Positions 42,510-50,707 of a stretch of 55,664 bases of DNA are shown here, piece by piece; position 1 is the stretch's first letter; every line of letters starts with the position of its first letter. The stretch is from Alicyclobacillaceae bacterium (GTDB lineage: Bacteria; Bacillota; Bacilli; Alicyclobacillales; Alicyclobacillaceae): assembly GCA_019683615.1 (NCBI GenBank), contig JADGIC010000001.1, positions 1 through 55,664 of the forward strand, written 5' to 3'. The notes under the pieces were generated by a model. That model was not told the origin of the DNA, did not search any database, and was given only the letters and a program-made list of their open reading frames with translations. A program made the translations under genes and the position numbers.

Positions 42510-43439
42510 CTACGGCTGACGCTTCACTTCTGCACTGGCCCATTCCTCAAACAACCGGACAATCTCGGTCGTGTCTGACGCAAACCCGAGCTTCTCCTGC
42601 GCCAGTTTGAAGATTTCGCGCACGTTGCTGCCCAGCCACATCGACACGCCCAGCCGGTCTGCCTCCGCCAAGCAGAGGCTCAAGTCTTTGTACATCAACC
42701 CGGTCTTAAAGCCGTAATCAAAGGTACGGTCCAGCACAGCCGCCGGAAATTTGTCCAACGTGGCACTGTTGCGACCGCTGCTGACATTGAGGATCTCGAG
42801 CATCGTCTGCGGCGACAAGCCTGCCTTGACGCCGAGCACCATGGCTTCCGAGGTGGCCACCAAGGCGACGGCTGACAAATAATTGTTTGCCAGCTTCAGC
42901 ACCTGCGCTTGCCCGACCTTCGGTCCCACGTAAAACACTTTGTTCCCGATGACCTGAAGGACTGGCAACAGCGCCTCATACTCCTGGCGGCTGCCGGAGA
43001 CCATCACGCTGAGCTTGCCGTCTCTTGCGCCCGGGACGCCGCCGCTGACCGGTGCATCCAACACGGTGATGCCGCGCCCGCTCAACGCCTCCCCAATCTC
43101 TTCGGACACCAGCGGCCCCGTGGTGGACAGATCCACGTATGTCCGCATCCGCTTGGCGGTGTACAGGCCGCCCTCACCGACGGCGACCGCCCTCGCCGCG
43201 GCCGGGCTGGGCAAGCTCACCAACACCGTGTCCGCTTGGTCGCCCACCTCTGCGACCGACCGGGCCACCACCGCCTGCGGAAAACGGCGGAACGGCTCCC
43301 GCGCCTCTTCACGGACGTCGTACACGACGACGTTGTAGCCGTGCTCCAGCAACCGCCTGGCCATGTGTTCACCCATGTTGCCTAAACCGATAAACCCCAA
43401 CACAGGCGCCAAAGCGTCCACCCCGTTCGGGCCGGTCAA
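42510..43439 (-). CDS. NAD(P)-dependent dehydrogenase of the 3-hydroxyisobutyrate dehydrogenase family
   Basis: About 309 residues: Rossmann motif GFIGLGNMGEHMA, the substrate block DAPVSGG and the catalytic lysine in VLKLANNYLSA. Such beta-hydroxyacid dehydrogenases oxidise 3-hydroxyisobutyrate, tartronate semialdehyde, 2-hydroxyglutarate or similar; the specific substrate is not visible. The start is uncertain: TTG at 43439 would overlap the stop of the upstream gene as TTGA with GAGGG close by, GTG at 43421 begins closer to the Rossmann strand. Located in a unit with the carboxymuconolactone-decarboxylase-type and MBL genes. The neighbouring glycolate oxidase genes make a tartronate-type substrate conceivable. 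Confidence 0.85.
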   Translation of the reverse strand: MTGPNGVDALAPVLGFIGLGNMGEHMARRLLEHGYNVVVYDVREEAREPFRRFPQAVVARSVAEVGDQADTVLVSLPSPAAARAVAVGEGGLYTAKRMRTYVDLSTTGPLVSEEIGEALSGRGITVLDAPVSGGVPGARDGKLSVMVSGSRQEYEALLPVLQVIGNKVFYVGPKVGQAQVLKLANNYLSAVALVATSEAMVLGVKAGLSPQTMLEILNVSSGRNSATLDKFPAAVLDRTFDYGFKTGLMYKDLSLCLAEADRLGVSMWLGSNVREIFKLAQEKLGFASDTTEIVRLFEEWASAEVKRQP

Positions 43440-43822
43440 CGACCCTCGTTTTGTAACTCCGCAAGCACCCGCTTGCCAACCTTGAAACTCTCCATGCCAG
43501 CCGGAATCCCGCAGTACACCGCCACCTGCAGGAATACCTCGCAAATCTCCTCCGGCGTGCAACCGTTGGCCACGGCACCGCGGATGTGCAACGCCAACTC
43601 CTCCGGCCGGTTGAGCGCACTGAGCATCGCGAGGTTGATCAGGCTGCGCTCTTTGCGGGTCAAACCCGGGCGCGTCCACACGGTGCCCCAACAAAACTCT
43701 GTCGTCAGTTCCTGCATGGGTCGATCAAAGTCCGTCACATTTTGCAAAGACCTCTCCACATGGGCTTCGCCAAGCACCGCCTTGCGCACCGCGAGACCTT
43801 GTTGAAACCGTTCACTGGTCAT
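43436..43822 (-). CDS. Carboxymuconolactone decarboxylase family protein
   Basis: 128-residue all-helical AhpD/PcaC-like protein. The PcaC-type block TTEFCWGTVWTRPGLTRKERSL, followed by ELALHIRGAVANGCTPEEI and AVYCGIPAGMESF, identifies 4-carboxymuconolactone decarboxylase relatives; it lacks the AhpD CxxC redox pair. In aromatic degradation PcaC decarboxylates a muconolactone, but many family members act on other substrates. The ATG at 43822 follows GGAGGTTAAC. First gene of the minus-strand unit, with a stop codon overlapping the next gene. Confidence 0.88.
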   Translation of the reverse strand: MTSERFQQGLAVRKAVLGEAHVERSLQNVTDFDRPMQELTTEFCWGTVWTRPGLTRKERSLINLAMLSALNRPEELALHIRGAVANGCTPEEICEVFLQVAVYCGIPAGMESFKVGKRVLAELQNEGR

Positions 43823-43913
43823 CCCGTTAACCTCCGCTGAGTTTCTTGAACGTGCCAACAACTCCCATGGACGCCGCCCCGCAACACTCCAACCGTTCGC
43901 GAACGTCCTAATC

Positions 43914-43937
43914 TATGATATTCTATGGCTTATCATA
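43914..43937. promoter_or_regulatory. Inverted repeat between divergent genes
   Basis: TATGATA and TATCATA lie 10 bp apart in an AT-rich island between the divergent carboxymuconolactone-decarboxylase-type and split-barrel genes. Each arm can serve as a -10 (TATGAT) for one direction, so the repeat may be a pair of divergent promoters, a regulator site, or both. -35 matches are weak. Confidence 0.4.
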
Positions 43938-43992
43938 AATCTAGACATGATCACACCGAGCCTCTCGCAGGGCTCAAGGAGGGGGTCTGCAC

Positions 43993-44358
43993 GTGGATCT
44001 GCAGCAACTCACAGCCGTTAAAGAGTGGCTGGAGCGCACGGAGCACCGCGCCATCGTCATTTGCAGCGGAGAACACCAGTACCCAAACGCCTCCGCCCGA
44101 ACCACTCAGGTATCGGACGACGGGTACTTGCTGTTCACCGAGGACCTGTCCAGCCGTTCCGGCATCTTGTTGTACAACAGCCCTCATGTCCTGATTCTCG
44201 TCACGGACGGCGTGGAAGGGTTGAAGATCAAAGGGACGGCCGCGTTTCCTGACGTACCCGGCGGCGCGGGCGAGAGTCCGTCACCGGCTTCGCCGCCGCC
44301 AGTCAAGACACAAGTGCGCGTCGCCGTCGAGGAAGTATTCCCGTTCCGCTTGCGGTAG
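43993..44358 (+). CDS. Putative FMN-binding split-barrel (pyridoxamine 5'-phosphate oxidase-like) protein
   Basis: A 121-residue protein whose beta pattern fits the split-barrel flavin family: RAIVICSGEH, YLLFTEDLSSRSG, NSPHVLILVTDGVEGLKIKGTAAF and a C-terminal VRVAVEEVFPFRL strand. A short Ser/Pro linker interrupts it near residues 90-100. The match is by pattern only; cofactor (FMN, heme or F420) and reaction cannot be told. The GTG at 43993 follows AAGGAGGGGG. Divergent from the three-gene dehydrogenase unit. Confidence 0.6.
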   Translation: MDLQQLTAVKEWLERTEHRAIVICSGEHQYPNASARTTQVSDDGYLLFTEDLSSRSGILLYNSPHVLILVTDGVEGLKIKGTAAFPDVPGGAGESPSPASPPPVKTQVRVAVEEVFPFRLR

Positions 44359-44382
44359 TTCCGCAGGCCGGCCCAACAGGCC

Positions 44383-44396
44383 CCGGCTCGAGCCGG
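44383..44396. terminator. Short palindromic stem after the split-barrel gene
   Basis: CCGGCTCGAGCCGG is a perfect 14-bp palindrome located 24 nt after the stop codon; it could fold into a small stem. No T-run follows, so a terminator role is tentative. Confidence 0.3.
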
Positions 44397-44487
44397 ACCC
44401 GGCGATCACGTCACCGGCGCGCCGCCTCACTTGTGCGCCTCAGGGACCTCCCTGGACGCAACGCAACCTTTTTGTCTTTTCGGCCAA

Positions 44488-44516
44488 TTGCAAAAAATCG
44501 GTCATATCGATATGAT
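44488..44516 (+). promoter_or_regulatory. Promoter of the aldehyde dehydrogenase gene with overlapping palindrome
   Basis: TTGCAA (44488-44493) and TATGAT (44511-44516) have exact 17-bp spacing. The perfect palindrome TCATATCGATATGA (44502-44515) covers the spacer end and the -10, as expected for a repressor operator. The leader would be about 15 nt. Confidence 0.65.
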
Positions 44517-44537
44517 CGGGGTGGGAGGATGAGGCCC

Positions 44538-46004
44538 ATGGTAACCGAATCCGTCACAGTCAACGCCGTGATCAACGGCGAGGAAGTGCCTGCAGCGCAG
44601 CGCTATCCACGAGAAAACCCGGCAAACATCAAGGAAGTTGTCGGATACGGTCCAGTGACCACCCGTGATCAAGCGGTGCAAGCCATCGAGGCCGCCGCCG
44701 CCGCATTCGACAGCTGGGCTCGAGTTCCACTCGCAGAACGGGTGGCGCACCTGCGCCGGGCGGCCGACAAGGCCGAGGCTGCTGCCGAGGAGTTGGCGCA
44801 CCTGCTTGCCCGAGAACACGGCAAGCCGTTGAACGACGCTCGCGGCGAAGTCAGGGGCGCGGTCGTGTGGCTGCGTTACGCCTCGGATCTGGCTTTGGAA
44901 CACCTGAAGGAACAGGTGCACAGGACGGAGCGTGGACGCACTATCATCACCCACGACCCGGTTGGCGTCGTGACCGCCATCACGCCGTGGAATTTCCCGC
45001 TGGTTCTCTCCATGAACAAGGTGGCGCCAGCCTTGGTGGCCGGCAACACGGTGATCCTCAAGCCGAGTCCCTTTGCGCCGCTGGCGGTCAGCCGCTTGAT
45101 CAAAATGGTGGCCGAAGAGTTCCCGCCCGGTGTGCTGAACTTGGTTCACGGGGACGCCGACGTCGGCGTGGAACTGACGTCCCATCCGAAGGTCGCAAAA
45201 ATCGCCTTCACCGGCAGTACCAAGACCGCCCGCGCGATTTTGCGCTCTGCCGCAGACACCATTAAGAATGTGACCTTGGAACTGGGTGGCAACGACGCAG
45301 CCATCGTGCTTCCGGACTTCCGGTGTGACGACGCCGAAGCGTTCCAGCGGTTCGTGATGGCCAACTTCCTGAACGCAGGCCAGATCTGCATGGCCGCCAA
45401 GCGCGTCTACATTCATCGCAGTATTTGGAAACGGTTTATCGACAATTACGTGTCCGCCGCCAACCAATGGATCGTCGTCGGTGACCCGTTTGAGGAAGGC
45501 GTGACTGTGGGACCGGTCAACAATCGCAACCAGCTTGAATTTGTGCGTTCCCTTGTCGATGGTGCGCGCCAGCGCGGAGCGGAGGTCGTCCCCTTGGGAC
45601 GCATCACGGACAGCGAACACTTGGAACGCGGCTACTTCATGCAGCCAGCCCTGGTGCTCGGTGCGCAACCGGACGACCCCATCGTCACCGAAGAACAGTT
45701 CGGTCCGGCAGTTCCGTTCCTGCCGTACGATGACGAAGAAGAGGTCATCCGCCAGGTCAACGACAGCATCTATGGCCTGACAGGTTCCGTGTGGGGCGAT
45801 GAGGAGCACGCACTGCAGGTTTCACGCCGCATCCAAGCCGGCACGACGATGGTCAACACCGCATCCGTGCTGGGCACGGACCTGCGCTTTCCGTTCGGCG
45901 GCGTGAAACAGTCGGGCATCGGCCGCGAGCATGGTCCGGACGGTTTGTTGTCGTACACCGAGATTCACGTGTGCCAAATCCCCGACCTGCCGCCATCCCG
46001 ATGA
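44538..46004 (+). CDS. NAD(P)-dependent aldehyde dehydrogenase
   Basis: 488-residue ALDH superfamily enzyme. Visible catalytic residues are Asn152 (TPWNFP), Lys175 in the coenzyme strand (ILKPSP), Glu248 (LELGGND) and the nucleophile Cys284 (GQICMAAKR). The family also shows FTGSTKTAR and the C-terminal FPFGGVKQSGIGREHG. It is closest in style to benzaldehyde/succinate-semialdehyde type dehydrogenases; exact substrate unknown. The ATG at 44538 follows GGAGG with 9-nt spacing, chosen over an ATG 9 nt upstream that is too close. Stands alone between split-barrel and MFS genes, with an operator-like promoter. Confidence 0.93.
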   Translation: MVTESVTVNAVINGEEVPAAQRYPRENPANIKEVVGYGPVTTRDQAVQAIEAAAAAFDSWARVPLAERVAHLRRAADKAEAAAEELAHLLAREHGKPLNDARGEVRGAVVWLRYASDLALEHLKEQVHRTERGRTIITHDPVGVVTAITPWNFPLVLSMNKVAPALVAGNTVILKPSPFAPLAVSRLIKMVAEEFPPGVLNLVHGDADVGVELTSHPKVAKIAFTGSTKTARAILRSAADTIKNVTLELGGNDAAIVLPDFRCDDAEAFQRFVMANFLNAGQICMAAKRVYIHRSIWKRFIDNYVSAANQWIVVGDPFEEGVTVGPVNNRNQLEFVRSLVDGARQRGAEVVPLGRITDSEHLERGYFMQPALVLGAQPDDPIVTEEQFGPAVPFLPYDDEEEVIRQVNDSIYGLTGSVWGDEEHALQVSRRIQAGTTMVNTASVLGTDLRFPFGGVKQSGIGREHGPDGLLSYTEIHVCQIPDLPPSR

Positions 46005-46034
46005 CGATGGAAATTAGACCCGTTCTGTTGAACA

Positions 46035-46076
46035 CAGCCGGACGCTGGGCGGGTTCCCCCGCTCAGCATCCGGCTG
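46035..46076. terminator. Intrinsic terminator between ALDH and MFS genes
   Basis: A 19-bp stem with two G-T pairs (CAGCCGGACGCTGGGCGGG / CCCGCTCAGCATCCGGCTG) and a 4-nt loop, followed by TTTG on the plus strand and preceded by the convergent MFS stop codon at 46100. Confidence 0.75.
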
Positions 46077-46099
46077 TTTGACTGCGCCCGAAGCTTTGT

Positions 46100-47449
46100 T
46101 TACGCGCGGGGCGCGCGGGTCGTGGCGTGAACCGCCGGCCGAGGCGCCGGGCTTTCCAACCGCATCAATATCATCGCGCACATCGCGATGAGAGCCGGAA
46201 CCGCAGCGACGAAGAACACCCCGCTCATGCCCATTTTCATCGAAACCAGCCACGCCCCCATCAGCGGACCGGCGATGCCGCCCAAGCGCCCCACGCCGAG
46301 CGCCCAACTCACGCCCGTCGAGCGCACGGCCGTCGGGTACACGGTGGCCGCCAACGCGTTCAAGCCGAACTGCGCTCCCACAATCCCCAACCCGTGCATG
46401 AACAAAGCGATCATCACCGGCCAAAACCCGCGGACGTTCCCCATCAGCACGAGACCGACGATACCCAGCAGGAACCCGCCAACCAGGACCCACTTCGGGT
46501 TGCGATGGTCCGCCCCAATCCCCAGCAACAGGCCGCCGATGGTTGCGGCGCCTTCCACCACAATCAACCCCCAGATGGCCTGGCCCAAGGAGAAGCCCGC
46601 GTTGGTCAAAATCACCGTCAGCCAACCATTGACAAGGTATTGGGTGAGCAGGTTGCAGGCAAACATCACCCACAACAGAATCGTGTTGCGGGCCTGGCCT
46701 TCGTCAAACAAGTGACGGACGGGAAATCCCTTGGGATTTCTCTCGTCGACGTAAAACGATTCGTCACCCGTAAACCCTGCCGACGCGTCAATCTTGCGGA
46801 GAATGGCCGCCACGCGCCGGGAGGACCTCCCGCGGACCACGAGAAACCGAATGGACTCCGGCAGAAGGCCCATGGACAACAACCCGAGCACAATCGCCGG
46901 AACTCCGGCCACACCAAAAAACATCGCGCGCCACCCGTACGACGGGATGATCCATTGCGCAAGCAACGACACCACCACGCCGCCAATCGTCACCCCCATG
47001 AACGCGATGCTCACCATCGTCTTCCGGATGCGGCGCGGCGAGTACTCATCGGCCAGCGGGATGACGTTGGGCAACGAGCCCCCCACGCCGATGCCGACGA
47101 TAAATCGCAAGAGCAGCAACTGCTCGACGTTGGATACGTACGCCGTCAGCAACGAGACGATGCCGTACAAAAAAGTGGACACAACGACAATCAGCTTCCG
47201 CCCAATCCGGTCCGCCAGCGGTCCGGAAATGAACGCGCCCACCATGATGCCGAGGAGAAATAAGGACGACAGACTGCCGAGCTGCAAGGGTGAGATATGC
47301 CATTGTTTGGCAATAACCGGAGAGACGCCGCCCGTGATCACAATCTCGATGCCGTCAAACGTCACAATCAGTCCGGCGAGGATGACAACCCAAATCTGCC
47401 GAAGACTCACAGGCCGGGAGTCGATCCACTGCGACACGTTCACCTGCAC
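46100..47449 (-). CDS. MFS transporter, aromatic acid:H+ symporter (AAHS)-like
   Basis: Major facilitator protein of 449 residues with twelve hydrophobic segments. The first helix carries FDGIEIVITGGVSP, the position of the charged/aromatic signature of AAHS symporters such as PcaK and BenK, and the cytoplasmic loop has GPLADRIGRK, the MFS loop 2-3 motif. A long central loop follows helix 6. Likely importer of an organic (aromatic or terpenoid) acid for the pathway encoded around it. The GTG at 47449 follows GGAGG with 7-nt spacing. Divergent to the P450 gene with a shared regulatory region. Confidence 0.85.
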   Translation of the reverse strand: MQVNVSQWIDSRPVSLRQIWVVILAGLIVTFDGIEIVITGGVSPVIAKQWHISPLQLGSLSSLFLLGIMVGAFISGPLADRIGRKLIVVVSTFLYGIVSLLTAYVSNVEQLLLLRFIVGIGVGGSLPNVIPLADEYSPRRIRKTMVSIAFMGVTIGGVVVSLLAQWIIPSYGWRAMFFGVAGVPAIVLGLLSMGLLPESIRFLVVRGRSSRRVAAILRKIDASAGFTGDESFYVDERNPKGFPVRHLFDEGQARNTILLWVMFACNLLTQYLVNGWLTVILTNAGFSLGQAIWGLIVVEGAATIGGLLLGIGADHRNPKWVLVGGFLLGIVGLVLMGNVRGFWPVMIALFMHGLGIVGAQFGLNALAATVYPTAVRSTGVSWALGVGRLGGIAGPLMGAWLVSMKMGMSGVFFVAAVPALIAMCAMILMRLESPAPRPAVHATTRAPRA

Positions 47450-47486
47450 GTGAAACCCTCCCTTGCTCCAAACGGTTTGTTGATTT

Positions 47487-47514
47487 ATCATAAAATTCAA
47501 TATCCAAAGGACAA
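47487..47514 (-). promoter_or_regulatory. Promoter candidate of the MFS gene
   Basis: TTGTCC (47509-47514) and TATGAT (47487-47492), 16-bp spacing, on the minus strand. The -10 is embedded in TTTATGATAAA, a near-palindrome resembling the -10 region of the carboxymuconolactone-decarboxylase-type unit. Confidence 0.45.
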
Positions 47515-47580
47515 GGGGTCAATGACACACAAATCGAAATAGAAGCTATAGACGTTGTCGATACCGGAACCAAATTTCTC

Positions 47581-47609
47581 TTGACCGTACTTTTCGCAAG
47601 CATCAAAAT
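47581..47609 (+). promoter_or_regulatory. Promoter candidate of the P450 gene
   Basis: TTGACC (47581-47586) and CAAAAT (47604-47609) at 17-bp spacing, about 55 nt before the P450 start. Confidence 0.45.
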
Positions 47610-47671
47610 TAAGAGAAGGAACCGATGAGCATAAGGAATCGATTGAACCCCAAAGGAAGCCAGGAGGATGG

Positions 47672-48901
47672 TTGTCATTGTCACCGGTTGAGGTGTTCCC
47701 GCCATCCATTCCCCCGCATGTACCGCCCGAGTTGGTCGTGGATTTCGACTTCGTCCACCCCAAAGGAGCCGAACGCGACCTGTTCCTCGCTCTCAAACGC
47801 CTTCACGAGGGCCCGGACATCTTTTGGACGCCCCGCTACGGCGGCCACTGGGTGGTCACGCGAGGGGACGATATTCGCCGCATCCTGTCCGACTACGAGA
47901 CGTTTTCATCCGAAGCGGTGTTCATCCCCCGGCGGGAACGCCCGCGCATCGTACCCCTGGAGGTCGATCCGCCGGAACACATGGCGTACCGCAAGCTGAT
48001 TGCACCGGCGTTCACGCCCAAAGCCATCGCCCAATGGACAGACCTGGCCCGGACCTTGGCCATTGAACTGATTGACGGATTTTACGCGCGGGGAGAATGC
48101 GAGTTCATGTCGGAATTCGCATTTCAACTCCCCATCATCATCTTCATGAAAATGTGTGACCTGCCCTTGGAGGACCGCCCGCAGCTGCTGCGTTGGGTCG
48201 GCATGAACATCCGCCCCGAGAAGCCCGGCGACGAACAGGAATCTTTCCGGCACATGAACGAATACATCCGCAATCTGATGGCGCAGCGTCGGTCGCAACC
48301 GGGTGATGACCTGGTCAGCCAGATCTTGCACAGCGAAGTGTTTGGCCGGCCTCTCAACGACGATGAGGCGTTCGGATTGATTAACGGCCTGTTGGGCGGA
48401 GGATTGGATACTGTTGCCTCCACGATGGGCTGGATCGCCCGCTTCCTCGCTCAAAGTCCGCAACACCGGCGACAGTTGATTGAGGAGCCGGACCTGTTGT
48501 GGAACGCGATTGAAGAACTGCTGCGTCGTTTCAGCGTGCCCAACATCGCTCGGGTCGTCGCCAAGGACACCGTCTACAAAGGCGTGTTCATGAAGAAAGG
48601 CGAACAGGTTCTGCTGTCAGCGTGTCTGCACGCCATGGACGAAGCGTGTTTCGAACGTCCGCTGGACGTCGATTTCCGGCGCCGGAACGCCCGGAACCAC
48701 TCGACCTTCTCGCAGGGACCGCACCGCTGCCCTGGCGCCACCTTGGCGGTGGCAGAACTCAAGATCTTTCTCGAAGAATGGCTTCGCCGGATCCCCGATT
48801 TCTGGATTCGACCGGGTGAGTGCGTCGAAACGGCCACAGGCATCGTGCACGGGGTGAAGTACCTCCCGTTAGTCTGGGACCCGCAGGCGTCAACATCATG
48901 A
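47672..48901 (+). CDS. Cytochrome P450, P450cam (CYP101)-like
   Basis: 409-residue soluble bacterial P450. The heme-ligating cysteine is Cys353 (FSQGPHRCPGA), the I-helix acid-alcohol pair is Asp246-Thr247 (GLLGGGLDTVAS), and the K-helix ExxR is at 282-285 (EELLRR). The whole chain aligns by eye with Pseudomonas P450cam: PPHVPPELVVDFD at the start, GGHWVVTRG, FSSEAVFIPR, GGLDTV, KKGEQVLL, RIPDFWI and PLVWDP at the end. P450cam hydroxylates camphor, so a monoterpenoid or similar cyclic substrate is possible, but no redox partner genes are adjacent. TTG at 47672 follows AGGAGG with 10-nt spacing. Co-transcribed with the VOC gene. Confidence 0.95.
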   Translation: MSLSPVEVFPPSIPPHVPPELVVDFDFVHPKGAERDLFLALKRLHEGPDIFWTPRYGGHWVVTRGDDIRRILSDYETFSSEAVFIPRRERPRIVPLEVDPPEHMAYRKLIAPAFTPKAIAQWTDLARTLAIELIDGFYARGECEFMSEFAFQLPIIIFMKMCDLPLEDRPQLLRWVGMNIRPEKPGDEQESFRHMNEYIRNLMAQRRSQPGDDLVSQILHSEVFGRPLNDDEAFGLINGLLGGGLDTVASTMGWIARFLAQSPQHRRQLIEEPDLLWNAIEELLRRFSVPNIARVVAKDTVYKGVFMKKGEQVLLSACLHAMDEACFERPLDVDFRRRNARNHSTFSQGPHRCPGATLAVAELKIFLEEWLRRIPDFWIRPGECVETATGIVHGVKYLPLVWDPQASTS

Positions 48902-48967
48902 GGGGGCGTTCCGGTTCGGCAGCCGGTGGTTCGAATCGGCCAAATCGGCGAAAGGAGGATCAGGGGG

Positions 48968-49462
48968 TTGGAAAAACCGGTGTTTCCACAATTGCTCCAA
49001 ATCTGTGTGGTCGTCCCCGACCTGGATGAGGCCATGCGGACGTACAACGATGTGTACGGCATCGGACCTTGGCATGTGTTCGAGTTCAACCCGGACACCG
49101 TCAGCGACATGTACATTCGGGGTGAGCGGGTGGACTATTCCATGAAACTGGCCATCTGCGACTTCTACCACGTCCAACTGGAACTTATTGAACCGACCGA
49201 TAACCACAGCATCTACGCGGAATTTCTGCGCACTCACGGGCCTGGTTTGCACCATATGGCGTTTGCCACAGACAACTTTCACGAGACGATTGAACGCATG
49301 GCCGCCCGCGGCAACCAAGTGGTGCAAAGCGGCAATTTCCAGGGAAACGGATACGCATACATCGACACGTTGAAGGATCTTGGTTTTTTGTCGGAGATTT
49401 ACAAAACCCCCCCAGGATTCGAGCACCCTGCTCCGGTTCGCGTGTATCCGGCCGGGCGGTAA
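48968..49462 (+). CDS. VOC family (glyoxalase/dioxygenase fold) protein
   Basis: 164-residue protein with two beta-alpha-beta-beta-beta units. The metal site usually has His/Glu in each half: here Glu in QLELIEP, His in LHHMAFA and Glu in SEIYKTP are visible, but the first-strand residue is Gln (LLQICVVV) where His is usual. Could be an epimerase, lyase or glyoxalase-type enzyme, or a substrate-binding protein. The TTG at 48968 follows AAAGGAGG with 8-nt spacing. It is 66 nt after the P450 gene on the same strand, suggesting it acts on the P450 product or a related metabolite. Confidence 0.85.
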   Translation: MEKPVFPQLLQICVVVPDLDEAMRTYNDVYGIGPWHVFEFNPDTVSDMYIRGERVDYSMKLAICDFYHVQLELIEPTDNHSIYAEFLRTHGPGLHHMAFATDNFHETIERMAARGNQVVQSGNFQGNGYAYIDTLKDLGFLSEIYKTPPGFEHPAPVRVYPAGR

Positions 49463-49503
49463 CCGCCGGCCGGTCACGGTCGAACCTCCACGTCACGCCA
49501 TCC

Positions 49504-49539
49504 GCCGGCCGGTCGCTGACACCCGAGAGACCGGCCGGC
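49504..49539. terminator. Hairpin after the VOC gene
   Basis: GCCGGCCGGTC and GACCGGCCGGC (11-bp arms, 14-nt loop) lie just beyond the VOC stop; a third copy of the left arm at 49465-49475 offers an alternative pairing. Located between convergent genes. Confidence 0.55.
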
Positions 49540-49550
49540 CTGGCCCGCGT

Positions 49551-50468
49551 TCATCCCCGTCCTTTTGCGTGCGGGTGCAACACCGCGAACACCGCTCTCA
49601 ATCCGGGAGTGTCGATGCCGTGCGATTCCGCCAGCCGCAGCAGCACCCCCTGCAGGCTGTCCAGCTCGAGCGGCAACCCTTTGTCGAGATCCCGGTGCAT
49701 GCTGGACGTCATCCCCGGCGGAAGCGAGTGGATCCAGTCTGTTACAGTCTGCGCAGGGTTGCCGGGCAAGCCGGGGTAGCACGCGTGGACGATTTTGGCC
49801 ACCTCCCCGGTCACTTGCTCCAACAGGACAGACGCCGCTTCGTCGGCCAAAACATCGCCTATCGGGCGGCGAACGGCCGCCGTCAGACCGCTCAGCACAG
49901 CCAGACAGGCGTACTTCGTCCACATGTCGGACAGAATCGCTTCACTCAACTTGACGCGAAAGGCTCCCTGCCGCAGGGTATCCTCCACTTCAGCCAAGCG
50001 AGAGCGGTCCGTCTCGGCCAACGGCCCGAAGACGATGTGGTGTAGACGGCTGGTGTGCACCACATCGCCGTGTGCATCGAGCGTGGCTTCAATGTGGCAG
50101 GTACCTCCCAGCAGTTGGCTGCCAGCCACTACACTGCGCAGACGTTCCAAGTGCTCAATGCCGTTGAGCAGCGGCAATACGAGTGCACCCCGTTCGGCGA
50201 AGCTGCGGATAGCGGGAAGGCAGCCTTCGATATGATAATTTTTCACACATAACAGGACCAGGTCTGGCCGTTCCACGTCATCAGCCGACACAGCCAGGGT
50301 TGGAGCCAGTGCAAAGTCGCCATAGACGCTTCGCACGCGCAAGCCGCGCTCCTGCAGCCGGCGATAGCGCTCCGGCCGAACCACAAAAGTCACCGGGACA
50401 CCGTGTTGCGCAAGGCGACCGCCAAAGTACCCTCCGACCGCTCCCGCTCCAACGACAACCACATGCAT
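49551..50468 (-). CDS. Ketopantoate reductase family protein (PanE/ApbA)
   Basis: NADPH-dependent reductase of 305 residues with the Rossmann motif VVGAGAVGGYFGGRL, the substrate region LLNGIEHLERL, the conserved lysine in SDMWTKYACLAVLSGLTA and the Glu-containing C-terminal RPIGDV and PLELDSLQG blocks. PanE makes D-pantoate for coenzyme A, but this superfamily also includes other 2-keto-acid and amine reductases. Here the neighbours are catabolic rather than panBC, so the true substrate is open. The ATG at 50468 follows GAGGTTGGCG. Single gene divergent from pckA. Confidence 0.85.
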   Translation of the reverse strand: MHVVVVGAGAVGGYFGGRLAQHGVPVTFVVRPERYRRLQERGLRVRSVYGDFALAPTLAVSADDVERPDLVLLCVKNYHIEGCLPAIRSFAERGALVLPLLNGIEHLERLRSVVAGSQLLGGTCHIEATLDAHGDVVHTSRLHHIVFGPLAETDRSRLAEVEDTLRQGAFRVKLSEAILSDMWTKYACLAVLSGLTAAVRRPIGDVLADEAASVLLEQVTGEVAKIVHACYPGLPGNPAQTVTDWIHSLPPGMTSSMHRDLDKGLPLELDSLQGVLLRLAESHGIDTPGLRAVFAVLHPHAKGRG

Positions 50469-50593
50469 CGCCAACCTCTCCTCTCCCGCTCCCTAACCGC
50501 CAGCCGGCGCTGCACACCGCGAGCAACCCGCCGGACATGACAGGCGCTGCTCAAAAACCCACACTCATTTCGCGAAATGATGTAACTTATATG

Positions 50594-50623
50594 GTGACAC
50601 ACAGCTATATTGTATGTCATAAT
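50594..50623 (+). promoter_or_regulatory. pckA promoter with CcpN-like sequence over the -10
   Basis: GTGACA (50594-50599) and CATAAT (50618-50623) are separated by 18 bp; both match the sigma-A consensus at five positions. TATGTCATAAT (50613-50623) differs at one position from the CcpN consensus TRTGHYATAYW known from B. subtilis, where CcpN represses gapB and pckA. The site covers the -10. Confidence 0.45.
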
Positions 50624-50707
50624 TGAGACAGACAGGAGATTCATTTCACATACGAATCCTTCCGTCACCGATTCCACGGCCTCAGCAGTCGAAAAGGAGT
50701 GAGCTTT

